Assembly (NCBI GenBank): GCA_015229045.1
Contig: JADGCJ010000013.1
Span: forward strand, 1-44,535
DNA length: 44,535 bases
From: Magnetococcales bacterium
Lineage (GTDB): Bacteria; Pseudomonadota; Magnetococcia; Magnetococcales; DC0425bin3
Direction: 5' to 3'
Shown: one piece after another, positions 1 to 11,694 of the stretch
How positions within the stretch are numbered: the stretch's first letter is position 1
How the letters are laid out: each line of letters begins with the position of its first letter
Program-made: the position numbers and the translations under genes
The notes under the pieces: model-generated
The model's database searches: none
What the model saw: only the letters and a program-made list of their open reading frames with translations
Told to the model about the DNA's origin: nothing

Positions 1-120
1 CAGGTCCCCGAATCACTATTCATGGTCCTCGAAAATCTCCAATGCGATTGCCCTGCTCTCAGGGGGAGGAACCCTTGATTTCAAACTTTATGGGGATGAG
101 AATCCAAGGAGGGGGGGTGT

Positions 121-142
121 AACGGCAGGTTGTGCTGCCGTT
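121..142. other. Hairpin upstream of TonB receptor gene
   Basis: A perfect 8-bp inverted repeat (AACGGCAG / CTGCCGTT) with a 6-nt loop lies about 65 bp before the preferred start of the receptor gene. There is no T-tract on either strand, so an intrinsic terminator is unlikely. It could be an operator or the end of an upstream transcript. A second, weaker 5-bp hairpin (CCCTG/CAGGG) lies at 51-64. I see no gene in 1-208. Confidence 0.3.
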
Positions 143-208
143 CGCCTGGATGTTTGTCAATTTTCCGTGATTTCATATAGTCGGCAACCTGGTGACAAGG
201 CGACGTCC

Positions 209-2290
209 ATGCTGCGTGCCTTCTTGATTGTCCAATCGTTCTTGAGAAGCGTGATGCTTGCGGGGTGTTTGCTCCCGTTTGGCGCGCTGGCAGGTCCGGT
301 GAATGAAAATCTTGATACGGGGACGACCTCCGCCGATGTCGCCAGCGATTTGCTGTCGATCATGGCTGAAACCACTGAAATTGCCACCCGGACCAGGCTG
401 AACGCCGACTTTGTTCCCGGCATGGTCACCGTGTTGCTGGGCAAAGAGCTGCTGATGCAGGGCGTCCATACGCTCAGAGAGGCCTGGAATCTGGTGCCGG
501 GAGTTGTCTACCACGCGGCCGAGGATTCGCTCGTCATGCGTGGTATCGGATTTTGGGCCAGCGGCAAGGTCAAAGTCATGCTGAACGGAGTTCCGGTGAA
601 CGACGGGATCATCTCTTCGACCCGTGCCATCGTCAACCTGCCCATTGAGATGGTGGAGCGTATCGAGGTCATTCGTGGACCCGGTGCCGCTGTCCATGGC
701 GAGTACGCATTGACGGGGGTCGTGAATGTCATTACCTATCAGGATGGTCGGCGCGCTTTTGGCCAGGTGGGGAGTTGGCGTACCTACAGCGGGGGTGGGT
801 TGCTGACCCTCGACCAAGGTGAGTGGCATACCACCCTCAACATGGCAGGCTGGCAAACCAGGGGGGATGATCTGATTGCACAGGGGGATTCCGCCACGCG
901 ACTCGGTGTCGGCAACGCGCCCGGACCCGCCAACGATGCACAAAAATCCCGTAACCTGGTCATGCAGGTGGCCCACGGAGAGACCTCCTTTTTGTTTCAG
1001 TATGTTGATAATTTGTCGGGGGACAAATTTGGCTTGAACAACTTTCTTCCTCCTCCCGGAAGGCGCCTGATCTATGACGACCGAATTCTGAACGTGGAGT
1101 TGCAGCAAAGGGCCAGCTTTTCCGGGGTCAAGGCTCTGTTCAGGGGTGGCTGGTCGCAGTACCTTTTCGATGCCGACCATATCAATTTTGCCCCGCCCCC
1201 CATCAACATGAGTCTCCAGGCGGAGCCGGGAGCCGATGGCAGCATCGTTGGTAGCATGCGCGCCCTGGAGAATCGCATCCATGCGAATGGGCTTGTGGAA
1301 TATCAGGCACCGGCGGGTCATCTGCTCTCTTGGGGTGTCGATTGGGCCAGGACAGAGTTGAACGGTCTCGATACCTACGGCAACTGGGATCCGGCAACGG
1401 GATATGCCACGGCCACCATCAACCGTTTTCCGGCGTCACAACAGTGGATCGAGCAATCCCTGGCCCATCGCACCCTGTATGGCACGTTGATCCAGGATCA
1501 ATGGTCCATCCATCCCCGGGTGATGTTGACAGGCGGTGTGCGCCTGGATGAATACAGCGACATGGGCCAATCGATATCTCCTCGACTGGCTGCCGTGTGG
1601 CAGATGGACGACCAGAATATTTTAAAGGTGCAATACGGAACCGGCTTTCGTCCTCCCTCCTTTTTGGGCATGTACAGCCGGTTTTTGTTGCTGCGTCCCA
1701 ATCCGAACCTGCTATCGGAAAAAATACGCACCTTTGACCTCGGCTATATCCATCGCACCTCCAGCCTGGTGGGGCGGCTGACGCTTTTCGACTCCCTGCT
1801 TCAGGACATGGTGAGCATGGACACCGCCCAGGTGCCGGCCCAAAATGTCAACATCGGGGACATCAGGATGCAGGGAGCCGAGGCCGAAATCGAGACGACC
1901 GTGACAGAGCGTATCAAATTGACCGGGAATCTCTCCTATGTGCTGGACAGGAATCAATCCATTGAGCAGAACTTGCCAGGGATTGGTCGTTGGATGGGGA
2001 ATGCGGGTACCCTGGCCCGGTTTGATGCCGGATGGTCTTTGTATATCGGGGCCAACTATGTCGGAATCCGCAATCGGGAGCCAATGGATCCTCGCCCGCC
2101 CATGTCTCCTGACTGGACCGTGAATACCACGCTGTCCAAGAGGAGTTGCTGGATCTTTGCGACGACATGCCAATTCGGCATCAAGAATTTGCTCAATCAT
2201 CAGGCTATGGAGTATGGCAGCCGGTTTGACGCTTTTGACTTTCCACTCCCTGGACGCGAATTTTGGGCGAAGGTGGCCCACGACTTTTGA
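209..2290 (+). CDS. TonB-dependent outer-membrane receptor
   Basis: Outer-membrane beta-barrel for energised uptake (or sensing) of a bulky ligand, powered by TonB-ExbBD from the inner membrane. I prefer the ATG at 209 over the GTG at 167. It gives a 693-aa protein beginning with a normal signal peptide (charged MLR, a hydrophobic stretch, then a site after ALA). A plug domain follows at about residues 55-180, with typical phrases such as VMRGIG, VMLNGVPVND, ERIEVIRGPG and GVVNVITY. The rest is barrel, containing FRPPSF and NPNL segments, and the chain ends in a terminal Phe (HDF), the usual barrel-assembly signal. NPNL also occurs in haem receptors, but the FRAP partner is not exact, so I do not name a ligand. 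At roughly 690 aa it is full length. The signalling genes downstream suggest the receptor may feed a sensor pathway rather than serve only in uptake. Confidence 0.9.
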   Translation: MLRAFLIVQSFLRSVMLAGCLLPFGALAGPVNENLDTGTTSADVASDLLSIMAETTEIATRTRLNADFVPGMVTVLLGKELLMQGVHTLREAWNLVPGVVYHAAEDSLVMRGIGFWASGKVKVMLNGVPVNDGIISSTRAIVNLPIEMVERIEVIRGPGAAVHGEYALTGVVNVITYQDGRRAFGQVGSWRTYSGGGLLTLDQGEWHTTLNMAGWQTRGDDLIAQGDSATRLGVGNAPGPANDAQKSRNLVMQVAHGETSFLFQYVDNLSGDKFGLNNFLPPPGRRLIYDDRILNVELQQRASFSGVKALFRGGWSQYLFDADHINFAPPPINMSLQAEPGADGSIVGSMRALENRIHANGLVEYQAPAGHLLSWGVDWARTELNGLDTYGNWDPATGYATATINRFPASQQWIEQSLAHRTLYGTLIQDQWSIHPRVMLTGGVRLDEYSDMGQSISPRLAAVWQMDDQNILKVQYGTGFRPPSFLGMYSRFLLLRPNPNLLSEKIRTFDLGYIHRTSSLVGRLTLFDSLLQDMVSMDTAQVPAQNVNIGDIRMQGAEAEIETTVTERIKLTGNLSYVLDRNQSIEQNLPGIGRWMGNAGTLARFDAGWSLYIGANYVGIRNREPMDPRPPMSPDWTVNTTLSKRSCWIFATTCQFGIKNLLNHQAMEYGSRFDAFDFPLPGREFWAKVAHDF

Positions 2291-2401
2291 CGGGTGAACG
2301 ATATCTCTCTTTCGGACGTTGGAAAGATACACATCCCGGAAGCGAAGCAGGTGTTTGACCCGGAGGTGGAATAAGTGCAGGGGCAAGGCCTATCCCCATG
2401 T

Positions 2402-2528
2402 CATTCCAATTCCGGATCAAGATGGATGCGAGGCGACAACGAGTGAGCGACGAGACAGTACATGTTGGGTACGGCGAGGAGAGAGTGAGGCGGTCAACGA
2501 AGCAGACGCTTGATCTGGGATTGGAATA
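2402..2528 (+). repeat. MITE-like intergenic element, copy 1
   Basis: This 127-bp element is bounded by imperfect terminal inverted repeats: CATTCCAATTCCGGATCAAG at 2402-2421, and at 2509-2528 a sequence whose complement reads TATTCCAATCCCAGATCAAG (3 mismatches in 20). By eye it is about nine-tenths identical, over its whole length, to 13201-13329 in reverse orientation. It has no coding capacity of its own. Its right end lies about 20 bp before the preferred start of the next gene. A TTG at 2510 that could extend that gene falls inside the element, which is why I reject that start. Confidence 0.8.
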
Positions 2529-2548
2529 AGCTGTTACAGGTGCGTTGC

Positions 2549-3110
2549 GTGAAATGTCTGTTCAACAAGTATGCCGTTGTTTTTCTGGGTGCTTTCCTTT
2601 TGGGTGGCTCCGTTTTTGCGACGGCCATGGGGGGAGGCTTGTCCTATGAAATCCAACTGGGCGTTAAAATGTTTCCAACATTGGTTGGCAGCAACCTGGA
2701 TATCGAGAAACAAAAGAACCAGGACGGAGAGCTTTCATTGCTGATCATTTACCAGGATGATTTCAAAGCCGGACAGCAGGTCAATGATATTTTGACCAAT
2801 ACCACCAAAACGATTGTCAAATCGCCGGTGCGGATTCGATTGGCCGCTGTCTCTGAACTGGGTTCCATCGTCGATCCTGTTGCCGGAGCTTTTATTGCCG
2901 AGCAGCTCTCCTCTGTCTTGCGTTTTGAGGTTATTCGTTTTGCAACCCAGAAACGGGCCGTGGTTTTTTCCCCTTTTGCGGGCGATGTTGAAGGCGGAAT
3001 CATGACGGGCATCCATGTGGCAACGCAGGTCCAACCTGCTCTGAACAACAGGGTCATCCACGCTTCGGGTATGCGGCTCAATCAGATTCTCTTCAAAGTT
3101 GCCAAAGTTT

Positions 3111-3118
<8 letters not shown>
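2549..3118 (+). CDS. Secreted protein, possible YfiR/DUF4154-like
   Basis: Small exported protein of uncertain function. With the GTG at 2549 (preceded by ACAGG at about 8 nt) it has 189 aa and starts with a signal peptide (KCLFNKY, then a hydrophobic stretch ending near FATA). The GTG at 2540 is an alternative. The mature part has an alternating strand-helix pattern and the phrases [16 protein letters not shown] and [14 protein letters not shown], ending in FKVAKVYE. The general plan recalls the periplasmic YfiR (DUF4154) family, which modulates an inner-membrane signalling partner, but I see no diagnostic residue and the assignment is tentative. Its stop overlaps the start of the hybrid kinase by 8 bp, so the two are translationally coupled. 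A role as periplasmic partner of that kinase's sensor domain is my inference. Confidence 0.6.
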
Positions 3119-6142
<3,024 letters not shown>

Positions 6143-6149
<7 letters not shown>

Positions 6150-7303
6150 AAGATGGATTGTATAAAATTCTGATTGTTGATGATGTGCCGGGAAATATCA
6201 AGGCTCTTATAGCTATTTTGTCCGCAGATTATGAACTTATCGTCGCGACACATGGTCGACAGGCCATTGATATTGCACAATCAGAACCTGTAGACCTGAT
6301 TCTGTTGGATGTCGTCATGCCTGGGATGGATGGATATGATGTTTGCAAGTGCCTGAAAACAATAGATAGAACAAAAAACATTCCGATCATCTTTCTTACC
6401 TCGAAAAATGATGCTGCCGATGAAACTCTGGCGCTGGAATTGGGCGCTGTCGATTTTATCAACAAACCCGCCAATCCACCCGTCGTCAAGGCGCGCGTCA
6501 AAACGCATTTGGGCTTGAAAGTTTATCGTGAAACCCTCGAGCGCCAAAATCAGGAACTGAGAGAGGCCTCTTTGCTCCGGGAAGATGTCGACCGTATCAT
6601 GCGACATGATCTTAAAGGCCCCCTGAATGCCATTATTGGTTTTTCTGATTTTCTGCGCTCAAGCCTGACCATGGATGATAGCCAGAGGGAGATTTGTGAG
6701 CTTGTCATAGATGCAGAATTTGCACTCCTGAGCATGATCAATCTTTCGCTCGATTTGTACAAAATCGAGAGAGGCTGCTATGAATTGAGGGCTGTGGCCA
6801 TTGATTTGCTGCCAGTTATTGATAAAATCATGAGAATGAATCTCGGAACGATCCGGGTAAAGGGTTTGGGCTCTAAAATATTCGTCAATGGGTCTGTCCG
6901 GAGACCAACTGACAGGTTTATGATTTATGGAGAAGAGCTTCTTTGTTTTTCAATGTTTGGTAATATCATAAAAAATGCCCTTGAGGCCTCTCCGGATGGA
7001 CATGCCATGACAATATCCATGATGAGCGGTGAAACGGCAAGTATCTTAACCCATAATGCAGGTAGTGTTCCCGAGGAGATTCGGGCAAGATTTTTTGAAA
7101 AATATGTCACTTCCGGCAAAAGCCATGGAACAGGGCTGGGAACCTACTCGGCCAGGCTGATGGCGGAAACGCAAAATGGCAGTATTGATCTCGATACGTC
7201 CGACGAAAACGGCACGACAATAACCGTGAGGATGCCCCTGGCCATGGAAGCAGACCTCGAACTCCCGAACGAGAGCTTTGACAAAAAACGGGTGCCTGTT
7301 TGA
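6143..7303 (+). CDS. Response-regulator/histidine-kinase fusion
   Basis: Cytoplasmic 386-aa protein with an N-terminal receiver at about 5-125 (acidic pair DD at 13-14, phospho-acceptor Asp56 in [16 protein letters not shown] at ~108-110). A short coiled coil follows, then a HisKA-like region with His155 in [10 protein letters not shown] and a HATPase domain with N-box IIKNALEAS and G-box GTGLGTYSA. It overlaps the hybrid kinase by ATGCTGA. The most likely role is to receive phosphate from the upstream HPt domain and in turn control its own kinase activity. There is no transmembrane segment and no DNA-binding or c-di-GMP output domain, so the final effector must lie elsewhere. The DNA here is visibly more AT-rich than its neighbours, most clearly from about 5970 to 7050. 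Confidence 0.88.
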
Positions 7304-7315
7304 ATACAACCTGGT

Positions 7316-7699
7316 ATGAGAACACGGATGGCTGCGCGTCAAGATGATCGGAAGGTTCTGGGACGTTTCGCCGAAGAGCTGGCTGCCGGGCATTTGAGCC
7401 GGACCGGCTATCGTATCCTTGAGCGTAACGTGCGATTTCGTCGGGGGGAGCTTGATATCATCGCCCTGCATGGAGAGGATCTGGTCTTCTGCGAGGTGAA
7501 GGCCCGGCGTTCCGACCAGTATGGTTCACCCGCCGAAGCCATTGATTTGCGCAAGCAACGCCGTCTGCTGTTATTGGGAACCCTCTACCTGCAGGCTCAT
7601 CCAGAATATGCCAACCGTTGTTGCCGTTTCGACGCTGCCCTGGTTTTTCCCCAGGGATCAGGGTGGTGCGTCGAGGTGATTCAGAATGCCTTTCCCTGA
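7316..7699 (+). CDS. yraN: YraN family (UPF0102) nuclease-fold protein
   Basis: 127-aa member of the UPF0102/YraN family, which has a restriction-endonuclease-like fold of the Holliday-junction resolvase type. Function is not firmly established. The start GRFAEELAAGHLSRTGYRILERN and the active-site-like residues GELD and CEVKAR (E-x-D then E-x-K) at about 43-61 are typical, as is the length. The ATG at 7328 (MAARQDD) is an alternative start. It begins 12 bp after the previous stop and its end overlaps the next gene by 14 bp, so it may be co-transcribed with both. Confidence 0.88.
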   Translation: MRTRMAARQDDRKVLGRFAEELAAGHLSRTGYRILERNVRFRRGELDIIALHGEDLVFCEVKARRSDQYGSPAEAIDLRKQRRLLLLGTLYLQAHPEYANRCCRFDAALVFPQGSGWCVEVIQNAFP

Positions 7700-9329
7700 T
7701 ATGAGCTGGTTTTTTGACATCGTGATGCGATCGGCCATTCGCAGTTGCAGGGCTTTCATGCCAGTTTCGGTTGCGGATGGGCTGGCGACTGCCATTGTGT
7801 CACCGTTGGTCAGGTTCAGAAAAGAGCTTTGGTCCGTGACCCTGGTCGGACTGACGACGCTCCTGCTGATTCCTTTGCGGGAGCACCTTCTTATGGCCAA
7901 CATCCTTATGGTCTATCTGCTTCTGGTGTTTCTGGTGGCGATCAGGTTGGAACGCAGCGCATCCATTTTGGCATCTCTTCTTGGTACCTTGGCGTTTGCC
8001 TATTATTTCGTTCCTCCTTATTCTTCGTTCGCCATTATCGATCCTCATTACCTGTTGATCCTAGGATTCATGTTGCCTATTGCTCTGATCACTTCCCATT
8101 TGACAACCGGATTGCATGCACAAGTTGTCATTGCCGAGAATCGCGAACGCCACATCCTTTCCTTGTACGAGCTGGCCAGAGAATTGATAGGAGTTGTGTC
8201 CGCCGCACAAATTGCCGTTCCGTGCTACCGATTCATCAACGTCAATTTCAATGTCAAAGGGACCATTCTTGTTCCCGATGCAACGGGCAGGTTATCCCCG
8301 CTGGGTACGGCCATGGAAACAGCGAACTTGCCGACAGGACAGAATCCAAGCCTGAATTTGGCGCAGAACATATTCGACCAGGCGAATGCCGTCAATCGGA
8401 ATGCCGTTTTTCAACAGTACGCAGCCTCCATTTATATTCCTTTGTGGGGTAGCACGGAAATTCATGGCATTCTCATTCTCAGCCAGGGCGACTCCTCTCT
8501 GGAGCTTGTATTCGAGCAAGAGTCTCTTCTGAAAACATGTGCGGCGTTCATAGGTTTGGTCCTGGAGCGACTGGAGTATACAGCCAAAACGCAACAAGCC
8601 GCGTTGGCTGTCGAATCAGAACGTTTGCGCAATGCCCTGCTGGCCAGCCTTTCTCATGACATGCGAACGCCGGTTGCCGCATTGGCCAGTATTGCCGATG
8701 CCATGTGTTTAAGTTCTCCTCCCCTGTCCGCCATACATACGGAGTTGTTGGACAACATTCGCAAGCAGGTACGACTGGTCCTTTCCGATATCAATAAATT
8801 GTTGGATATGGCGCGCCTGCAATCAGGCCTTGTCACACTCCAGAAAGAGTGGCATCTCCTGGAAGAGGTGATTGGTTCGGCCATCAAAGCCAGTGCTCTT
8901 GTCCTGGAGGGTCACGACGTTCGGATTGACATCGATCATAGAATTCCCTTGTTGGAAATGGACGCCACCATGATGGAACGTGTCTTTTGCAACTTATTGG
9001 AAAATGCCGCTCGACATACACCCATGGGCAGTCGGATTCAAATCGATGCCCGTGTGAATAGCGACCATGTGACAGTCCATGTGATGGATAACGGTCCTGG
9101 TTTTCCTCCCGGAATGGAGAGGTCGGCATTTGAGAAATTTGTGCATGGCAAGTCGCGAATCGCGACAAGTGGTGCTGGTCTGGGCCTGACCATCGTAAGA
9201 TCGGTGATCAAGGCGCATGGTGGAACCATTCACGCTGAAAATCGCCCCGAAGGAGGGTCGAGAATTGAATTTTCTCTTCCCATGAACGAAATTCCTTTTA
9301 TTGTTCCGGTCGAGGAGGGGTGTTTATGA
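7686..9329 (+). CDS. KdpD-like histidine kinase lacking the KdpD sensor domain
   Basis: 547-aa inner-membrane kinase. GAGGTG lies 7 nt before the ATG at 7686, which supports this start. It begins at the four-helix DUF4118 membrane region (about residues 45-145, with FVPPYSSFAI and a charged HLTTGL segment). A GAF-like domain (about 165-300), HisKA with His324 in LSHDMRTP, and HATPase (NLLENAARHT, DNGPGFPPGM, GAGLGLTIVRS) follow. Its C-terminal half is plainly paralogous to the KdpD at 30644: both share ESERLRNALL, ADAMC and NGPG-PPGME phrases. The N-terminal KdpD/Walker-A and UspA-like domains, about 390 residues, are absent. No response regulator is adjacent, so it is an orphan here. It could sense something other than K+, or cross-talk with KdpE; this is inference. 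Confidence 0.9.
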   Translation: MPFPDMSWFFDIVMRSAIRSCRAFMPVSVADGLATAIVSPLVRFRKELWSVTLVGLTTLLLIPLREHLLMANILMVYLLLVFLVAIRLERSASILASLLGTLAFAYYFVPPYSSFAIIDPHYLLILGFMLPIALITSHLTTGLHAQVVIAENRERHILSLYELARELIGVVSAAQIAVPCYRFINVNFNVKGTILVPDATGRLSPLGTAMETANLPTGQNPSLNLAQNIFDQANAVNRNAVFQQYAASIYIPLWGSTEIHGILILSQGDSSLELVFEQESLLKTCAAFIGLVLERLEYTAKTQQAALAVESERLRNALLASLSHDMRTPVAALASIADAMCLSSPPLSAIHTELLDNIRKQVRLVLSDINKLLDMARLQSGLVTLQKEWHLLEEVIGSAIKASALVLEGHDVRIDIDHRIPLLEMDATMMERVFCNLLENAARHTPMGSRIQIDARVNSDHVTVHVMDNGPGFPPGMERSAFEKFVHGKSRIATSGAGLGLTIVRSVIKAHGGTIHAENRPEGGSRIEFSLPMNEIPFIVPVEEGCL

Positions 9330-9403
9330 GGCATCCGGTGTGGAGGGGGCCTCTTGTGCGACCCGTCCTGAACCATCCCCGTCTTTCAATGGTTTAAAGG
9401 ACT

Positions 9404-9433
9404 GTAACTGCCCTGGGGTACCTGGGCAGTTAC
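9404..9433. terminator. Hairpin between convergent genes
   Basis: A perfect 10-bp inverted repeat (GTAACTGCCC / GGGCAGTTAC) with a 10-nt loop lies between the convergent stops at 9329 and 9440. It begins 6 nt past the stop of the minus-strand gene. Only short A/T runs follow on either strand, so it would be a weak intrinsic terminator or a 3'-end stabilising structure, probably serving both directions. Confidence 0.55.
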
Positions 9434-9439
9434 AAAGAA

Positions 9440-9988
9440 CTACGCATCTCGGCACGGGTTTGGTTGAGTGCCGTTTTCCAGTTGACGCAGTATGAAACAT
9501 GCAGCCAAGCCATTGAATAATCCAGTGATCCACGAGCCAATCAAAAACCAGGGCAGGGTTGTCAGTACACCGGAATGGCCGATAATCATCACGTGAGCCA
9601 TGACCACCTGAGCGGCCATATGTGCCAGAGATGCGGGGATGGAGAGCCCCACCGGACCTACACGGAGCCGTAATGCTGCAACAATACCCATCGTTGATAG
9701 TGCAGCCAATGCTCCCGATAAACCAAGAAAAAAAGTAGGTGAGAAAAAGGTTCCCAGAATCAACGATGATGCCAGAACTCGCAGGATGGATACCCCCATT
9801 GCAGCACGCCATCCCAATTGAAACCATGCTACCAGAACAAAGATATTGGCCATACCGGGTTTGAACCAGGGTCCGGGGTAGGGCAGTCCGCTTTCCAACA
9901 GGTGCGCTACGACCGCAGCAGCTGACCAGTACACCACATGGAGCTCCGGACGTATGCTCGGCAGAGATTGCTGTTCGGTCTCTTTCAT
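9440..9988 (-). CDS. Gx transporter / Hpre_diP_synt_I membrane protein (EetB-like)
   Basis: 182-aa polytopic membrane protein of the family annotated as heptaprenyl diphosphate synthase component I or Gx transporter (PF07456 type). Recognised from VAHLLESGLPYPGPWFKPGMANIFVL, WRAAMGVSILRVLASSLI and SHSG-like loops. The start is the ATG at 9988, which overlaps the stop of the preceding gene as ATGA; a longer upstream extension lies inside that gene and is rejected. The family resembles S components of ECF transporters, and I recall the same family as EetB in the Listeria flavin-based electron transfer locus. Together with the NusG-II, ApbE and EcfT genes upstream, it most likely serves flavin or quinone-linked extracytoplasmic electron transfer. 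It is not a prenyl synthase catalytic subunit. Confidence 0.75.
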   Translation of the reverse strand: MKETEQQSLPSIRPELHVVYWSAAAVVAHLLESGLPYPGPWFKPGMANIFVLVAWFQLGWRAAMGVSILRVLASSLILGTFFSPTFFLGLSGALAALSTMGIVAALRLRVGPVGLSIPASLAHMAAQVVMAHVMIIGHSGVLTTLPWFLIGSWITGLFNGLAACFILRQLENGTQPNPCRDA

Positions 9989-10428
9989 CGGACAACCCCG
10001 TCGTACAAGTCCTGGGATGTCCTTCCCTCTTGACCCTTGATCTTGATGATCACTCCACAGGGAATACAAGCGGTTACTTGTCCTGACTTTCCGATCCAGC
10101 CGGTCATGGTTCCAACGAGTCGCGGACTCTGGTACTCCAACAGTCGAACCCGTTGGTCACGAACTTCTATGTGCACCGATCCCAAATGTCCATCCACCTG
10201 CAAGACGGTATTTTGACGCAAAGGCCATATAATCTCATGGGCTTTGGCATCACGTATGGCTACTACACTTTCTGGTTGGCTTTGCAGAGTCCATAGACAT
10301 GGCCCGATGACCCCCAATGCAGAGACGAGGGCCAGCCAGCGGTCTGTTGCATGGGTGCATCGATGCCACTCCTCCACGAACCTCACGATCCCTCCAGCCA
10401 CTGCCCCTTGAATCCGGGACTCATCCAT
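9985..10428 (-). CDS. NusG domain II-containing membrane-anchored protein (EetA-like)
   Basis: Up to 147 aa. It has one N-terminal transmembrane helix (WLALVSALGVIGPCLWTL) followed by an exported NusG_II-type beta domain (PF07009), seen in VDGHLGSVHIEVRDQRVRLLEY and GWIGKSGQVTACIPCGVIIKIKG. It is not a transcription factor: there is no NGN or KOW context and it is membrane-anchored. The ATG at 10428 gives a 46-bp overlap with the ApbE gene, and a GTG at 10401 is an alternative. It is coupled by ATGA to the Gx gene. The family is the one I recall for EetA of Gram-positive extracellular electron transfer, always beside the Gx family. The two Cys in ACIPCG could be redox active. Confidence 0.7.
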   Translation of the reverse strand: MDESRIQGAVAGGIVRFVEEWHRCTHATDRWLALVSALGVIGPCLWTLQSQPESVVAIRDAKAHEIIWPLRQNTVLQVDGHLGSVHIEVRDQRVRLLEYQSPRLVGTMTGWIGKSGQVTACIPCGVIIKIKGQEGRTSQDLYDGVVR

Positions 10429-11438
10429 CGTTCACCATTTTCTTTTACCAACATTCCCTCGACGCCCTCCAGTTTTCCGATCAGCTCTTTCCCTTTTTCC
10501 ATACCCAGTACAAATACGGCTGTACTGAGTGCATCCGCCATCATGGATTTTTTGGTTTGAATGGAGACGGAAATCAGCCCCGAACGCGATGGTCGACCTG
10601 TTTGCGGATCCAGGATATGGTGCTGGCGTTCTCCTTCAGCCATAAAAAAGCGTTCATAATCTCCGGAAGTCGCCATGGCCATCTCTCCCGTGATTTCGGC
10701 AAAGGCCATGATCTTGTCGTGATCCCGGGGATGCTGAATACCGATGCGCCAAGGTTGACCACCCTTGGAACCGGCCATGATCATATCTCCGCCACCGATG
10801 ATCAGGGCATTTTCAATACCTGAACGTTTCATGGTTTCCATGGCCCTGTCCAATGCATAGCCCTTGGCAATGGCTCCAAGATCCAGCGCAAATGCAGGAC
10901 CATCCAGTTGGATGGTCCTGCTTCCATCCCTGGTTTTGTTCAAATGCACCCCATACTCGGGATTTTTTTTTCTTTCTTCAATCCAGGCATGGATACTTTG
11001 TGCCTCTGGTACTTTTCCAATATCCGGGACACCATTGCTGAACCCCCAAAGATCCAATAGAGAGGCCAAACCAGGATCAAATGCACCGTGGGATGATTTT
11101 CTCATCTCCAGGCCGGTCTCAAGAATGGTTGCCAACTCTTCCGGTATTTCTAGTAACGTACCGGGTTTTGCATGGTTGATTTTGTAAACAGGACTTGATT
11201 TGGCAAGTCTGCCGGCCAACGATTCCATTTCACTGATGCTTCCAAATACCCGGGCAATCGCCCTCTCTTCTTCAGGTCCACGAACCCCCCAGGTGGAAAC
11301 GGTGACCAGTGTTCCCATGGCCACGCGGGTAGTGGAATGAACCTCCTGATGAGGCGGTTTTTTCCACAGCAACCAGAAACAAAAGAATAATGGCAACAAA
11401 ACAATTGGAAGTAACTTCTTCAAGGTAATGACTGTCAT
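10383..11438 (-). CDS. apbE: FAD:protein FMN transferase (ApbE)
   Basis: Transfers FMN from FAD to a threonine of target proteins on the periplasmic side. RnfG and RnfD, both encoded upstream on this strand, are the obvious substrates. 351 aa, with an N-terminal signal-anchor (LLPIVLLPLFFCFWLLWKK); Cys20 lies within it but there is no clear lipobox. Family motifs are intact: DLGAIAKGYALD (186-197), GDYERFF (259-265), HHILDPQTGRP (273-283) and the Mg-binding MADALSTAVFVLG (D302, T306). It sits between EcfT and the NusG-II gene on the minus strand, 256 bp downstream of EcfT with a hairpin cluster in between. Its tail overlaps the next gene, so apbE, NusG-II and Gx are coupled. Confidence 0.93.
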   Translation of the reverse strand: MTVITLKKLLPIVLLPLFFCFWLLWKKPPHQEVHSTTRVAMGTLVTVSTWGVRGPEEERAIARVFGSISEMESLAGRLAKSSPVYKINHAKPGTLLEIPEELATILETGLEMRKSSHGAFDPGLASLLDLWGFSNGVPDIGKVPEAQSIHAWIEERKKNPEYGVHLNKTRDGSRTIQLDGPAFALDLGAIAKGYALDRAMETMKRSGIENALIIGGGDMIMAGSKGGQPWRIGIQHPRDHDKIMAFAEITGEMAMATSGDYERFFMAEGERQHHILDPQTGRPSRSGLISVSIQTKKSMMADALSTAVFVLGMEKGKELIGKLEGVEGMLVKENGERWMSPGFKGQWLEGS

Positions 11439-11551
11439 CTCTATGCAACCTCTTGCCAGGGATTGGGATCTCTGTCCTGGTCCATCAATTTTTGTAACTA
11501 TTCAGCACCCGGCAACGAATCGGGGTCCAGGGGACCGGCGACCGGACAGAT

Positions 11552-11616
11552 CCAGGACAGAGTCCTGGTGGGGTTCGGGGCGAAGCCCTGACAAAGGCTT
11601 TCATGTCCAAGCCTTT
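11552..11616. repeat. Cluster of three hairpins between EcfT and apbE
   Basis: Three inverted repeats follow one another in the 256-bp gap. They are CCAGGAC/GTCCTGG with a 3-nt loop (11552-11568), an imperfect GGGTTCG/CGAAGCCC (11571-11588), and a perfect 8-bp AAAGGCTT/AAGCCTTT (11593-11616). A similar pair occurs at 19060-19109. A short direct repeat, ATGGTTGCCAATT, at 11633-11645 and 11665-11677 lies beside it. It could attenuate transcription from EcfT into apbE or be a dispersed structured repeat. Confidence 0.5.
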
Positions 11617-11694
11617 CTTGAGAGGGTAGTGAATGGTTGCCAATTTTTTTGTATAAAGTGCTGTATGGTTGCCAATTGTCTGTTATTGTTGTTT

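Noticed and set aside
2510..2548. Longer N-terminus for the secreted protein starting at TTG 2510
   Set aside because: The extension is encoded by the end of the mobile repeat and would spoil the signal peptide; a GTG with a ribosome binding site exists at 2549.
9985..10428. Annotation as transcription factor NusG
   Set aside because: Only domain II is present, behind a transmembrane anchor. The NGN and KOW organisation of NusG is absent, and the gene lies among flavin/electron-transfer genes.
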